Source of the DNA: Rhodococcus sp. B7740 | GTDB taxonomy: Bacteria; Actinomycetota; Actinomycetes; Mycobacteriales; Mycobacteriaceae | Assembly: GCF_000954115.1 (NCBI RefSeq) | Contig: NZ_CP010797.1 | Coordinates: forward strand, 2,852,001-2,916,000 | Length of the DNA: 64,000 bases | Direction: 5' to 3' | Shown: positions 35,998 through 44,208 of the stretch, in pieces | Layout of the letters: each line of letters starts with the position of its first letter | Numbering within the stretch: the stretch's first letter is position 1 | The notes under the pieces: model-generated | Database searches by the model: none | The model's input: only the letters and a program-made list of their open reading frames with translations | What the model was told of the DNA's origin: nothing | Position numbers and translations under genes: made by a program

Positions 35998-37466
35998 GCG
36001 AGTTCGCTTTCATGTTGGGAAGCACCGTAATTGGCGGCTCTGGTCCGAGCTCGACGAATCGAGCCGAGCACGACGTCGACAGCGAGGAAGGCCACCAGGC
36101 TCAGCCCGAGGAGTGGGACGAACCAGCCGACGGCGACGGCGACGACCGCCAAGACGGCGACGGAGATCGGCGAGATACGGCGAAGACCGCCGCGCAGAGG
36201 TGGCCGGCCCGCAGTGAGACCGGTTGCCTTGGTGGGCCGGCGCTTCCACCACATCATGTAGCCGCGCACGATGACCGATGCCAGCGCAACTGCAAGCGCG
36301 AGCAGGGCCAGCTGATTGGCCACACCGAACAGCGTTCCCATGTGCAGTTGAATACCCCAGGCAGCCAGCTTGGCCGCGAGCGGCCAGTCGGAGAAGTACA
36401 GGGTGTCGACAACCGTGCCGGTGCTGCCGTCGATCGAGATGGAGTTGTTCGACATCAGCCAGGGCTGACGGGTTTCGGCGACGACGAACGCTGCGTCGTC
36501 CGACGCTGGGATCGACGCCTCCACGGCCCCGTCGATACCGTTGGCCTTCGCGATGTCGAGGACCGAATCGATGCGTCCGACATTGCTGTTCGTCGTCGAC
36601 GCGTCGGCCGCCATGTCCATCGAATGCCCGCCGTGACCGGAATGATCGGGCGTCGCGGCGTCGGAAGAGCCGATGGTCTCGGTGATGGCGGGTGTGGTCC
36701 AGCTCAATGCCGAACGCAGCTCGGTGACGTTCTCCCCCGCGTAGGTGGACCACGTGAGTCCGGTGGCGGAGAGAAATACCAGACCGACGGCGATCCAAAT
36801 GCCCGCCACACCATGCCAGTTCAAAGACCTGTTGCGGCCTTTGGACTTTCGATCGAAGGTCAGCAGCCTGGTTTTGTCGCGGTTGCGCCGGTAGCGCTCG
36901 ACCCACAGGTAGAGCCCGCCGAGCGCGATCACCCACAGCTACGATGCGGCGAGTTCGCTGTAGAGCCGACCGGGCTCACCCAGGTGCAGGTGGCGGTGGA
37001 GTTCGGAAATCCAGGTGCGTAGAGGTAACGCGCCGGAGGAACCGTACACCGTCGCCTCGCCCACGGACGTCGCGGTCGAGGGATCGACGAAGACGGCCAG
37101 TCGCTTCGATTCACCGAGGGAAGGGTCGGTGAACATCACGCGGGTGGTGTCGCCGGGGTCGGTGGCCGGTCGCACTGCGGCGACGGTGAGGTCGGGTTGT
37201 TCTGCCTGCGCAGCTCGGATCTGATCCGCCACCGGTACGGCCGGGCCGGTGGGGTCGACGTGCAGGTAGTCCCGATACACGAGTTGTTCGATGGTCGGTG
37301 CGACGGCGTACAGCCCGCCGCTGATGGTGGCGATCAGGATGAACGGTGCGACGAGGATGCCCGCATAGAAGTGCAGCCGCAGGATCAGCGGACGCCAGCT
37401 ACGGGGGCTGGTCGGACGGGTGGGCGGGGAAGGATCGGCGACGCGTTCCATTTCCGGTGTGGACAC
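35994..37466 (-). pseudogene. PepSY-associated transmembrane protein broken by an in-frame TAG
   Basis: The two halves are in the same frame. The N-terminal part (37466-36942, 175 residues, start GTG after GAAAGAAG) has one membrane span and a PepSY domain ending SELAAS; a single TAG at 36941-36939 follows, and the frame resumes LWVIALGGLYLWVER with three more spans and a His-rich loop (HSGHGGHSMDM). Together they give about 490 codons, the normal size of a PepSY_TM (iron/copper-associated) protein. A one-base change from a Trp or Gln codon would explain it. Unless the TAG is read through or a sequencing error, the protein is lost. Confidence 0.82.
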
Positions 37467-37647
37467 GAGGACTTCTTTCGTGAAGGCATGACTGGGCGCG
37501 CGGATGTGCGCGAGGTGGCATCGCACGACGGATCGAGCCGTGCGCAGACGGCGCGAATCGACGACAGTGCGAAGTACAGGATCGAATGCGGCAACAACGC
37601 ACTACCCGACGCCTGACGAGCAGGGCGGGTGTGACGGTGGGTTGTGC

Positions 37648-38178
37648 TCAGGCAGTTCGAGCCGGTGGCCCGCGGTTTCCGCAGCCAGAAAGGTCGAGAA
37701 GTCGCGGTGATCCCGGAATCCGGTACACCGGCAGTGGCGGGGCGATGCGCTTGTCGTCGACGACGAGGGCGGCCAGTAGTGGGAGAGCCCTGCCCAGCGA
37801 GGTCACCGCGCGTCGGATGCCGAGTTCTGCACCCCTGATGGCCAGGGCACCGACCAGGACGGCGACCACGTGGGCCGCGAACATCTGCTCGGTGATCATG
37901 GGACCGTGATGGTGACTGTCGACGACGGTGAGCAGTAGATGGCCGATCGACTGGGCCGCAGCGAGAACGACCAGCAGTCGAGTGCGCGGTGCAGCCCCCG
38001 TCGGTGCCACCGCGGTTGCGTATCCGACGGCCGAGCACACCAGCGCCAGCAGCACGATCGACGCATCGGACGGGGCCATCCCGCCGCCGACGGTGTGCGC
38101 CCAGGCGGTGACCAGCGCCGTGAGTCCGCCCACGGAGGCACCGCGCAGAGGCGCGAATCCTTCCGTCGGCTCGGACAT
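37648..38178 (-). CDS. Membrane protein of unknown function in the copper cluster
   Basis: This 176-residue protein has about four hydrophobic segments with a DSHHHGPMITEQMFAAHVVA motif between the second and third, whose histidines and methionines could bind metal. The family was not recognised. ATG at 38178 is favoured over a start 15 codons earlier. It follows the PepSY/PCuAC/DyP strand order. Confidence 0.6.
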   Translation of the reverse strand: MSEPTEGFAPLRGASVGGLTALVTAWAHTVGGGMAPSDASIVLLALVCSAVGYATAVAPTGAAPRTRLLVVLAAAQSIGHLLLTVVDSHHHGPMITEQMFAAHVVAVLVGALAIRGAELGIRRAVTSLGRALPLLAALVVDDKRIAPPLPVYRIPGSPRLLDLSGCGNRGPPARTA

Positions 38179-38189
38179 GGACGGGAGCT

Positions 38190-38213
38190 TACTACCGACT
38201 ACACCGAGTAGTA
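38190..38213 (-). promoter_or_regulatory. Inverted repeat upstream of the His-rich membrane protein
   Basis: TACTAC-12 bases-GTAGTA lies 12-35 bases before the ATG at 38178. It is a plausible operator; no regulator is assigned. Confidence 0.35.
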
Positions 38214-38340
38214 GTCCGGGCACGGCAGCGACGCTCCCGTTACACCAAAGCCGGTCCAGCGGTCTTTTTACAGTTGGTTATCCTGATCATCGGTACTCGA
38301 ACGATCAACGGTCGAGCCGCGAGATCGAGAGTGGTCGCAC

Positions 38341-38586
38341 ATGGCAGAGAATTCGGACGCGGCTCAGGCGAGGGTGTTCGCCGACATGCTGACCGCCGAG
38401 ATCGCGGCCGCGTCGAGTCGCATCGAGGACTCCGAGCAACTCGCCCGCAAAGCCCTGCGCGTCGGCGATTCCCGCAGCCACGTGTGGCACAGCGACGAGG
38501 CGCAGACTCAGAAGCAGTCGCTCTACGAGCTGCACCGCCAGCTCGATGCGTTGCGCAACCGATTCCCCGCCGTGCACCGCCCGTAG
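38341..38586 (+). CDS. Small hypothetical helical protein
   Basis: This 81-residue, charged protein is predicted to be all helix, with heptad-like stretches (MLTAEIAAASSRIEDSEQLARK and QKQSLYELHRQLDALRNRF). No family was recognised. The ATG at 38341 lacks a strong ribosome site. Codon use fits the host. Confidence 0.5.
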   Translation: MAENSDAAQARVFADMLTAEIAAASSRIEDSEQLARKALRVGDSRSHVWHSDEAQTQKQSLYELHRQLDALRNRFPAVHRP

Positions 38587-38657
38587 GAACGGCCGCCGAT
38601 CGAAACATTCGACGCCTTATCGACACTGATTACCGTATTGGATTAGGGTCGAGCTCC

Positions 38658-39374
38658 ATGGCCGAAGAGTCGTTCGATTCCGCGGTTGCGCGCGTCCATG
38701 ATGTGCACCGACGCCTCGTCGATCGCGGCACCGGATCGGGCCTTCCGACCGTCCCCGCAGCCGACGGGACATGTGTTCTGCCGTCGCCGCCGCCACTCCC
38801 ACCGATGCCGCTCCGCACAGCACTGCGCGACCGCCGGTCGCACTACCGATTCGCGGACATGGACGCGCTGCGGCTCTCGACTCTTCTCCGGTCGGCAGCG
38901 GGGCCCGGTCGAACTACCGAGCGGCCGGACGGCAGGCCACACACCTTCCGGATGAATCCGACGGCAGGCGGTCTCGATTCGATCGACCTGCATCTCGTGG
39001 TCCTCCGCGGTACAGGTGAGATCGGTCCGGGGACCTACCTTTTCGATCCACATCGACACGTTCTGAGCAGAACCGGCACCGGACCGTGCGTCGACGCACT
39101 CGAATCATGCCTCGTGCAGCCACAATTCGCGCGGCGGGCACCCTTCGTCGTGATTCTCGTCGGACGCCTCGACCGAACCCTGATCAAATACAGCGAACGC
39201 CACTATCGCACCCTTCACATCGACGCCGGCATCGCCGCGCAGAACCTGTATTTGGTCGCGACTGCACTCGAATCGGCGTGCTGTGCAATCTCGGGCTTCT
39301 ACGACGAAGAGCTCTCGCACTTGCTCCGCCTGGACCGACTGTCCGTTCCGTTACTGGCTTTCGCGCTCGGCTGA
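38658..39374 (+). CDS. SagB/McbC-type nitroreductase (azoline dehydrogenase)
   Basis: This 238-residue flavoprotein of the nitroreductase fold shows RDRRSHYRFAD near 58 and NPTAGGLDSIDLHLV near 97, the SagB pattern that binds FMN, and a C-terminal GIAAQNLYLVATALESAC. In TOMM RiPP clusters SagB-type enzymes oxidise azolines to azoles. It is convergent with and overlaps the exporter gene by 24 bases, so it is a separate transcript of the same cluster. ATG at 38658. Confidence 0.8.
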   Translation: MAEESFDSAVARVHDVHRRLVDRGTGSGLPTVPAADGTCVLPSPPPLPPMPLRTALRDRRSHYRFADMDALRLSTLLRSAAGPGRTTERPDGRPHTFRMNPTAGGLDSIDLHLVVLRGTGEIGPGTYLFDPHRHVLSRTGTGPCVDALESCLVQPQFARRAPFVVILVGRLDRTLIKYSERHYRTLHIDAGIAAQNLYLVATALESACCAISGFYDEELSHLLRLDRLSVPLLAFALG

Positions 39375-40577
39375 CTCGGCGAGGACGGCGAGCAACGGTA
39401 GCCGCGGCACCCCGAGCCGCAGGGCTACCGCCCCCGCAAGAGCGAGCGCGCCCGCTCCGAGCACGACGGCCGCGGTCACGCCGAACATATCGGCAACGGC
39501 GCCGCCTGCCGCAGCTCCGAAGGGAGTTCCACCCATCGCGATCATCCGCGCCGTGGTGTTCACCCGGGACTGCAGGTGGTCGGGCGTGACGGACTGACGA
39601 ACCACGATGCCGTTGACGACGATCATGGTGTTGGCGGCCTGATAGACGATCAGGAGCAGTAGAGACACAGCGAGTGCGCCCGTGACGGACCACGCCAGCA
39701 TCGACAGGAAGGCCACCACCAAGCCGAGGCACGTGATCACGCCGGTCCCGAGCACCCGTTGAATTCGTGCACTGACCAGACTGATGAGGAATGCTCCGAG
39801 AGCCGTTGCTGCATAAAGTGATCCGATTCTCGCATCCTCGGCGGCGAGACCGAGCTGCCGAACGCCGACGACCACCATCAGTCCCACCACCACACCGTTG
39901 GCGATGCTCACCCCGACGCCGACCGCAGTCAGCGCCCGCACCACGCGGTGCCGCCGAATGAATGCCACACCCTCGACGATCGACCTGCCGAGATCGGAAC
40001 CGCCCCGAGCCGACGCGGCGCTCACGGGTATCGCGATCGTCGAGGTGACCACCGTCGCGACGAGAAAGCACAGTGCGTCGATCGCGATGGCACCCGGCGG
40101 CCCCAGCGTCGTCGCGGCGATACCACCGAGCAACGGGCCCGCGATCCCGATCACCGTCCCGACGCTGACCAGTGTGCCTGTCGCGTCCGCGATTCGACGG
40201 CGTCCCACCAAGGCCGGTACGACGCCGAAGGACGCTGCATCGAAGAAGACGAACAGCGTCGACACGGCGAACGCAACGATCATCAGGTGTGCAACGGTCA
40301 CCGACGCGATCATGTGGGCCGCCGGAATACTGGCCAGAGCCAGAGCACTGCCGAGTTGAGCGGCGAGCAGGACTGCGCGCCGGTCGTACCTGTCGGCGAG
40401 CGCACCTGCGATCAGTCCGAACATCAGGTAGGGCAACGACTCCACTGCGAAGGCGACACCGGAGAGGAGCGGCGAGCCGCTCAGCTGATAGACCAGCATC
40501 GGCACGGCCACCGTCGACATCGCGTTGCCGATCCAGGCGACCGCACGCGCAAGGACGAAGCGACGAAAGGCGGTCAC
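39351..40577 (-). CDS. MFS exporter of the DHA3/EntS-like group in the RiPP operon
   Basis: This 408-residue membrane protein has about 12 spans and the GALADRYDRRAVLL loop near 60. The early VAVPMLVYQLSGSPLLSG segment is typical of the MFS_3 group that includes the enterobactin exporter EntS. GTG at 40577 overlaps the YcaO stop by four bases. It likely exports the peptide product. Confidence 0.82.
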   Translation of the reverse strand: MTAFRRFVLARAVAWIGNAMSTVAVPMLVYQLSGSPLLSGVAFAVESLPYLMFGLIAGALADRYDRRAVLLAAQLGSALALASIPAAHMIASVTVAHLMIVAFAVSTLFVFFDAASFGVVPALVGRRRIADATGTLVSVGTVIGIAGPLLGGIAATTLGPPGAIAIDALCFLVATVVTSTIAIPVSAASARGGSDLGRSIVEGVAFIRRHRVVRALTAVGVGVSIANGVVVGLMVVVGVRQLGLAAEDARIGSLYAATALGAFLISLVSARIQRVLGTGVITCLGLVVAFLSMLAWSVTGALAVSLLLLIVYQAANTMIVVNGIVVRQSVTPDHLQSRVNTTARMIAMGGTPFGAAAGGAVADMFGVTAAVVLGAGALALAGAVALRLGVPRLPLLAVLAESAERESQ

Positions 40578-41932
40578 AGGCTCGGAGGCGGAGCGAGCAG
40601 CAGCGTGTTCGGATCGGTCGGGTCGCAATCGGGCGCGTGCTGCCGAGCGATGTCGCGCCATCGGGGTAGCCCGAAGTAGGGAAATGCGGCCGGGGCGTTG
40701 GGAATCAAGCCAGAGGCACAGACCCGGGCCACCCTCAGTGGCGTCGACGCCACGTCCGAGGTGGTGATGTCGCAGACGACCACCTCGTGGCCCGCTACCG
40801 CGAGCGCGCTCCGCATACCGTCGGCGGTGCCGCGGGGAAGCTCGTCTATCGATACCGTCTCCGCCGGATTAGTGAAGCGGGGAAGGTACGCGGCCTGAGT
40901 ACGGGGATCGAGCCACACCTGGGCTTGTGCGCCCAGGTCGCGGACGTGTTCACTGCGCGCTCCGGCGGCATCGAGGTAGCTGCGATCGACGCGGTGGTCC
41001 AGGTAGAGACCCGGCGACAGCACCCCGGCGCGCATCGACCCGAACACCCAGCCGTCTGCCTCGACCAGCCCTCGGGTGAAGACCCAACTGTGGATCGCTT
41101 CGAGAACGGCCTTGCGTGCCGTCTCGACCGGGTCCAGCTTCGCCGAGAAACCGCCTGCGACGATTCCGAGTTCGAGATCATGAACAACGGCCGCTACCAC
41201 CGGAACTCCGAAGTACGATGGCAGCTCGAGGAGATGACACCGCAGTCGTGAATCGCCGAGGTCTGCCGCGAGCCCGGGCACCGATGCCGGATCTATGCCC
41301 CGCGCAGGCAGGTTCAAGTGCCACCACAGCGACAGCGAATCTCGCTCCACGAGCTCGAGCAGTCCACGTGTGGCCGCGTCGTCGAGCCCCTGTCCGGTGG
41401 CGATGCCGGCGTAGTTCAGATGATGAATCCACGGGTCCTTCCTGCGAGATCCGCCGCGCCAGTTGAGGTACACGTACGAGGCCGGAACTGCGACACACGC
41501 CCCGTCGTCCGATGTCCCGTCGACCCAGGCGACTCGTGAGTTCTGGGTGAAACGCTCGAACGGAAAGCCTGCAGAGTTCAGCTGCCAGGGCGCGAAGAAC
41601 TCGAATGTCTCGTTCCCCCAATGGCGGACACCCTCGGCGCGCAGTTCTGCGGGAGTTGCGTAGCGCAGCGTGTTCGGTACGTAGTTTCCGCAGTACCGCT
41701 CCACTGCCTCGCCGATCGCCGCAATACGGGCCCCTGCGGGATCCGCGAAGGTGGTACCGAGCGACACCAAGTCGCACGGCCACTGTCCGAGCGCACGGGT
41801 ATCGGCGATCTCCGCCGTCAGTCCGACGTACCGTTCCGGCATCCCGTCGAGCCTCTCGACCGGATGCAGCGCACGGATCAATCCGGTGAAGGGGTCGACC
41901 AGATCGTCTGCGCGGAAGGAGACATCGCTCAT
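40574..41932 (-). CDS. YcaO cyclodehydratase
   Basis: This 452-residue YcaO protein has ATP-site glutamates and arginine in AAIGEAVERYCGNY near 72 and GLLELVERDSLS near 195, and a proline-rich end (APPPSL), a feature of TOMM-type YcaO enzymes. It would use ATP to form azolines from Ser, Thr or Cys in the precursor. ATG at 41932 overlaps the hydrolase stop (ATGA). Confidence 0.9.
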   Translation of the reverse strand: MSDVSFRADDLVDPFTGLIRALHPVERLDGMPERYVGLTAEIADTRALGQWPCDLVSLGTTFADPAGARIAAIGEAVERYCGNYVPNTLRYATPAELRAEGVRHWGNETFEFFAPWQLNSAGFPFERFTQNSRVAWVDGTSDDGACVAVPASYVYLNWRGGSRRKDPWIHHLNYAGIATGQGLDDAATRGLLELVERDSLSLWWHLNLPARGIDPASVPGLAADLGDSRLRCHLLELPSYFGVPVVAAVVHDLELGIVAGGFSAKLDPVETARKAVLEAIHSWVFTRGLVEADGWVFGSMRAGVLSPGLYLDHRVDRSYLDAAGARSEHVRDLGAQAQVWLDPRTQAAYLPRFTNPAETVSIDELPRGTADGMRSALAVAGHEVVVCDITTSDVASTPLRVARVCASGLIPNAPAAFPYFGLPRWRDIARQHAPDCDPTDPNTLLLAPPPSL

Positions 41933-43260
41933 ACAGGCATCTCCAACTCGATGCCGCGCACGGTACGTTGCATCGGCACCGCTCGGGTTCCGTACAGATG
42001 ATCGTCGTCGGTGTGCAGATCGCGGGCATATCGCGGGAAGGCGTGTGCCGAGATCATCAGTGTCAGTTCCTCTCCCTCGTGAATGTGTGTGGACAGCGGC
42101 GCGAGATGCACGACGGAGTCGAGGGACATGCCGTGAGTCAGTTGCTCCACCTCGCCGCCGCGCCGGTGGGCGACGAGCATCGCGCCCCAGTGCCGGTCGC
42201 AGTCGCCGCTGTCGACGCGCACCACGGGAGTTCCGACAATGGCTCCGGCTCGCCACGGCACCGGACGGGCAAGGCAATCCGAGCGTGTCGCCAGTCCACG
42301 AAAATCGGTGCCGGGTGTACAGGAAGGGAAGGGCTGCAGAGGATCTGCGACGAAGCTGCCACCGGGCAGCTCGATCGTCGCTCGGGCAGTGGGCCACGTC
42401 TCCAGCCGCAACGGACCACCGGGGTGTCCGTACAGCTGCGCGCCGGTCCACGGCCGACCGTCGAGCGCCGCACCCAGCCATGCGCTCATGCGCTCGGCGC
42501 GACCCGACCCCCGCATCGAGTGATCCCACGGTCCGAGGGCGAGTGCCGACGGGCCGCCCCACGACGACCAGAGGTCGACGGTGTCCTGGCCGAACCAGTC
42601 CGCAGTCCCACCCTGCGCCAGCAGCGGACAATGTTGTGCTGCAGCGTGGTTCCTGCGTTCCGCATCCGACCTGCCGGCCTCCAGGACCGAGCGCCACGAG
42701 GGTATCGGGGGGCTCGACGAGCCTCCGATGTCGGACACCGGCAGCGTCTCCAGCAGATCGGCCGATGCCGAACTCTTGCCAGAGTGGGCGGCGTCGCCGT
42801 GCTCGGACCACCAACCGAGGCGCGACTGCAGGTAGAAGGCCCGGTCTCGATTTCGCGCCGTCTCCCCCATCCCCAGAGCGGGCACGACGACCGATACGCC
42901 GGCTATTCCCTCGACTTCAGCTGCAGCGACAGCAGTTTCGGTGGCACAGTGCGCTCCGTAGGACGTGCCGTAGAGGAACAGAAAGGGGGCCTGCGACCAC
43001 CACGCTTGCGCGGTGATCCACTCGACGCAGGCCAAGCCGTCGGCCCCTTCACCGTGATATGGGTGAAACGACCCGGTGGAGCCGTATCGGCCGCGCACGT
43101 CCTGGACGACCGTGGTGAATCCGCGCACGGCCCAGCCCGCAGCCTCGGCGAGGTGAGCTTCGCTGTTGTACGGAGTGCGAATCGACAGCACGGCACGCGG
43201 ACTCCGCGCCTTCACGACGAAGGTACGAAGTCCCCCGATCTTGTACTCGCGCTCCGTCAT
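41929..43260 (-). CDS. CocE/NonD-family hydrolase in the RiPP operon
   Basis: This 443-residue alpha/beta hydrolase of the X-Pro dipeptidyl-peptidase S15/cocaine esterase class has Ser100 in LYGTSYGAH, Asp in GTADWFGQD and His in GPWDHSMRG, followed by the C-terminal jelly-roll domain. No signal peptide. Being sandwiched by 4-base overlaps between the E1-like and YcaO genes, it may trim the leader or follower peptide or act on the product. Confidence 0.85.
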   Translation of the reverse strand: MTEREYKIGGLRTFVVKARSPRAVLSIRTPYNSEAHLAEAAGWAVRGFTTVVQDVRGRYGSTGSFHPYHGEGADGLACVEWITAQAWWSQAPFLFLYGTSYGAHCATETAVAAAEVEGIAGVSVVVPALGMGETARNRDRAFYLQSRLGWWSEHGDAAHSGKSSASADLLETLPVSDIGGSSSPPIPSWRSVLEAGRSDAERRNHAAAQHCPLLAQGGTADWFGQDTVDLWSSWGGPSALALGPWDHSMRGSGRAERMSAWLGAALDGRPWTGAQLYGHPGGPLRLETWPTARATIELPGGSFVADPLQPFPSCTPGTDFRGLATRSDCLARPVPWRAGAIVGTPVVRVDSGDCDRHWGAMLVAHRRGGEVEQLTHGMSLDSVVHLAPLSTHIHEGEELTLMISAHAFPRYARDLHTDDDHLYGTRAVPMQRTVRGIELEMPV

Positions 43261-43934
43261 CGAGGCGGTTCCGGTACAGGCAGAATCGGGTGCCGAGTCA
43301 CCCGCAGCGTACGGAGGTCGATCGCCGTCACGCAATGGTCGGCCGTGGGATCGATGACCTCCGCCAGAACCTGAGCCGCCACGAATTCGGCCGCCGCGTC
43401 GGACACCGGATGGATCGACGAGATCAGACGCCGCCCGCCGGCGCGAGGGGCGTAGCCGTCCTCGATTCGTTGCCTGTTCCGACGGGATGCGGCGCGCCGC
43501 ATCGTCACATCGGTCAGCCGGACCCCCTCGGGCACAACGACGTAACGATTGCCGTCACGGAAACAGCAGATCGACCCACCGGACCCCAGAGTCTCGACGC
43601 CGTTGTCACTCACGGAGATCGATCGAGTCGCCGCACGCCCTGTGGACAAGCCGACGCGCCCCAGCATTCCCACCAGCGCAGCAGCGACAGAGCCGCAGCC
43701 GAGCACCGCAACCTCCTCGGTCGACGAATCGGGAACGACATGGCCTGCGGTGAGTAGCGCGGACAGCGCCGTCTTCGGTTTCGCGGACACCGGTGCCACG
43801 GAGCCGGCCAAAGCTTGTGCCAGTTGGTCGAATTCGTCGCGGTCGAGCGCGAGAGCGAAGTGTTCGTCGTCGGCGGTGCGGAGCACGAATCCCGAATCGG
43901 ATTCGTACAGTTCGGTTCTGGGTGCAAGTTTCAT
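43257..43934 (-). CDS. RiPP leader-binding, E1/ThiF-like partner protein
   Basis: This 225-residue protein has an N-terminal winged-helix-like region (residues 1-70) like RiPP recognition elements, then a Rossmann remnant VAVLGCGSVAAALVGMLG at 75-92. It lacks a clear ATP-binding or catalytic Cys set, so it is likely a scaffold that presents the precursor to YcaO (SagC or ocin-ThiF-like role). ATG at 43934; stop overlaps the hydrolase start (ATGA). Confidence 0.65.
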   Translation of the reverse strand: MKLAPRTELYESDSGFVLRTADDEHFALALDRDEFDQLAQALAGSVAPVSAKPKTALSALLTAGHVVPDSSTEEVAVLGCGSVAAALVGMLGRVGLSTGRAATRSISVSDNGVETLGSGGSICCFRDGNRYVVVPEGVRLTDVTMRRAASRRNRQRIEDGYAPRAGGRRLISSIHPVSDAAAEFVAAQVLAEVIDPTADHCVTAIDLRTLRVTRHPILPVPEPPR

Positions 43935-43949
43935 GGCGACGGCCCGGCC

Positions 43950-43979
43950 GGGGCCTGCACATCGTGGTGTGCAGACCCC
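43950..43979 (-). terminator. Hairpin between precursor gene and modification genes
   Basis: A 7-bp perfect stem (43955-43961 with 43968-43974) is extended past one mismatch by GGGG/CCCC (43950-43953 with 43976-43979). Lying just after the precursor stop, it could stabilise the short mRNA or attenuate read-through so that precursor exceeds enzymes. Confidence 0.6.
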
Positions 43980-43986
43980 ACCGAGA

Positions 43987-44100
43987 TCAGTCCTCGGCTT
44001 CCTCGAAGGGATTCTCGACCAGGGCGTTGCTGTGGCCCGCGGAGTGCGTCGCCAGGGATACCGGCGACTGGATCGAACGGAACAGCTCGTTGTCGTTCAT
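43987..44100 (-). CDS. Candidate RiPP precursor peptide, 37 residues
   Basis: A short gene with an excellent ribosome site (AGAAGGAGA six bases before ATG at 44100) encodes a 37-residue peptide: MNDNELFRSIQ, then SPVSLATHSAGHSN, then ALVENPFEEAED. It has no Cys, but five Ser and one Thr between residues 9 and 24 that a YcaO enzyme could cyclise, plus His19 and His23. The acidic end may be a follower. It is first in the operon of leader-binding protein, hydrolase, YcaO and exporter. No known precursor family was recognised. Confidence 0.7.
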   Translation of the reverse strand: MNDNELFRSIQSPVSLATHSAGHSNALVENPFEEAED

Positions 44101-44186
44101 GGTTCTCCTTCTTCGATGGGCAAATCGGTTGCAGTGCAACCGATCCATGGACTCGACATCGTCGAGGTGTCCGACCCTACGTCAAG

Positions 44187-44206
44187 TGATAATGATTTTC
44201 AATAAC
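44187..44206 (-). promoter_or_regulatory. Fur/Zur-like box upstream of the RiPP operon
   Basis: TGATAATGATTTTCA (44187-44201) is an imperfect 7-1-7 inverted repeat, one base from the actinobacterial Zur-type TGAAAATGATTTTCA as I recall it; 44188-44206 also matches the 19-bp Escherichia coli Fur consensus at 15 positions. It is 87-106 bases upstream of the precursor ATG, within the gap 44101-44208. Confidence 0.6.
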
Positions 44207-44208
44207 GG

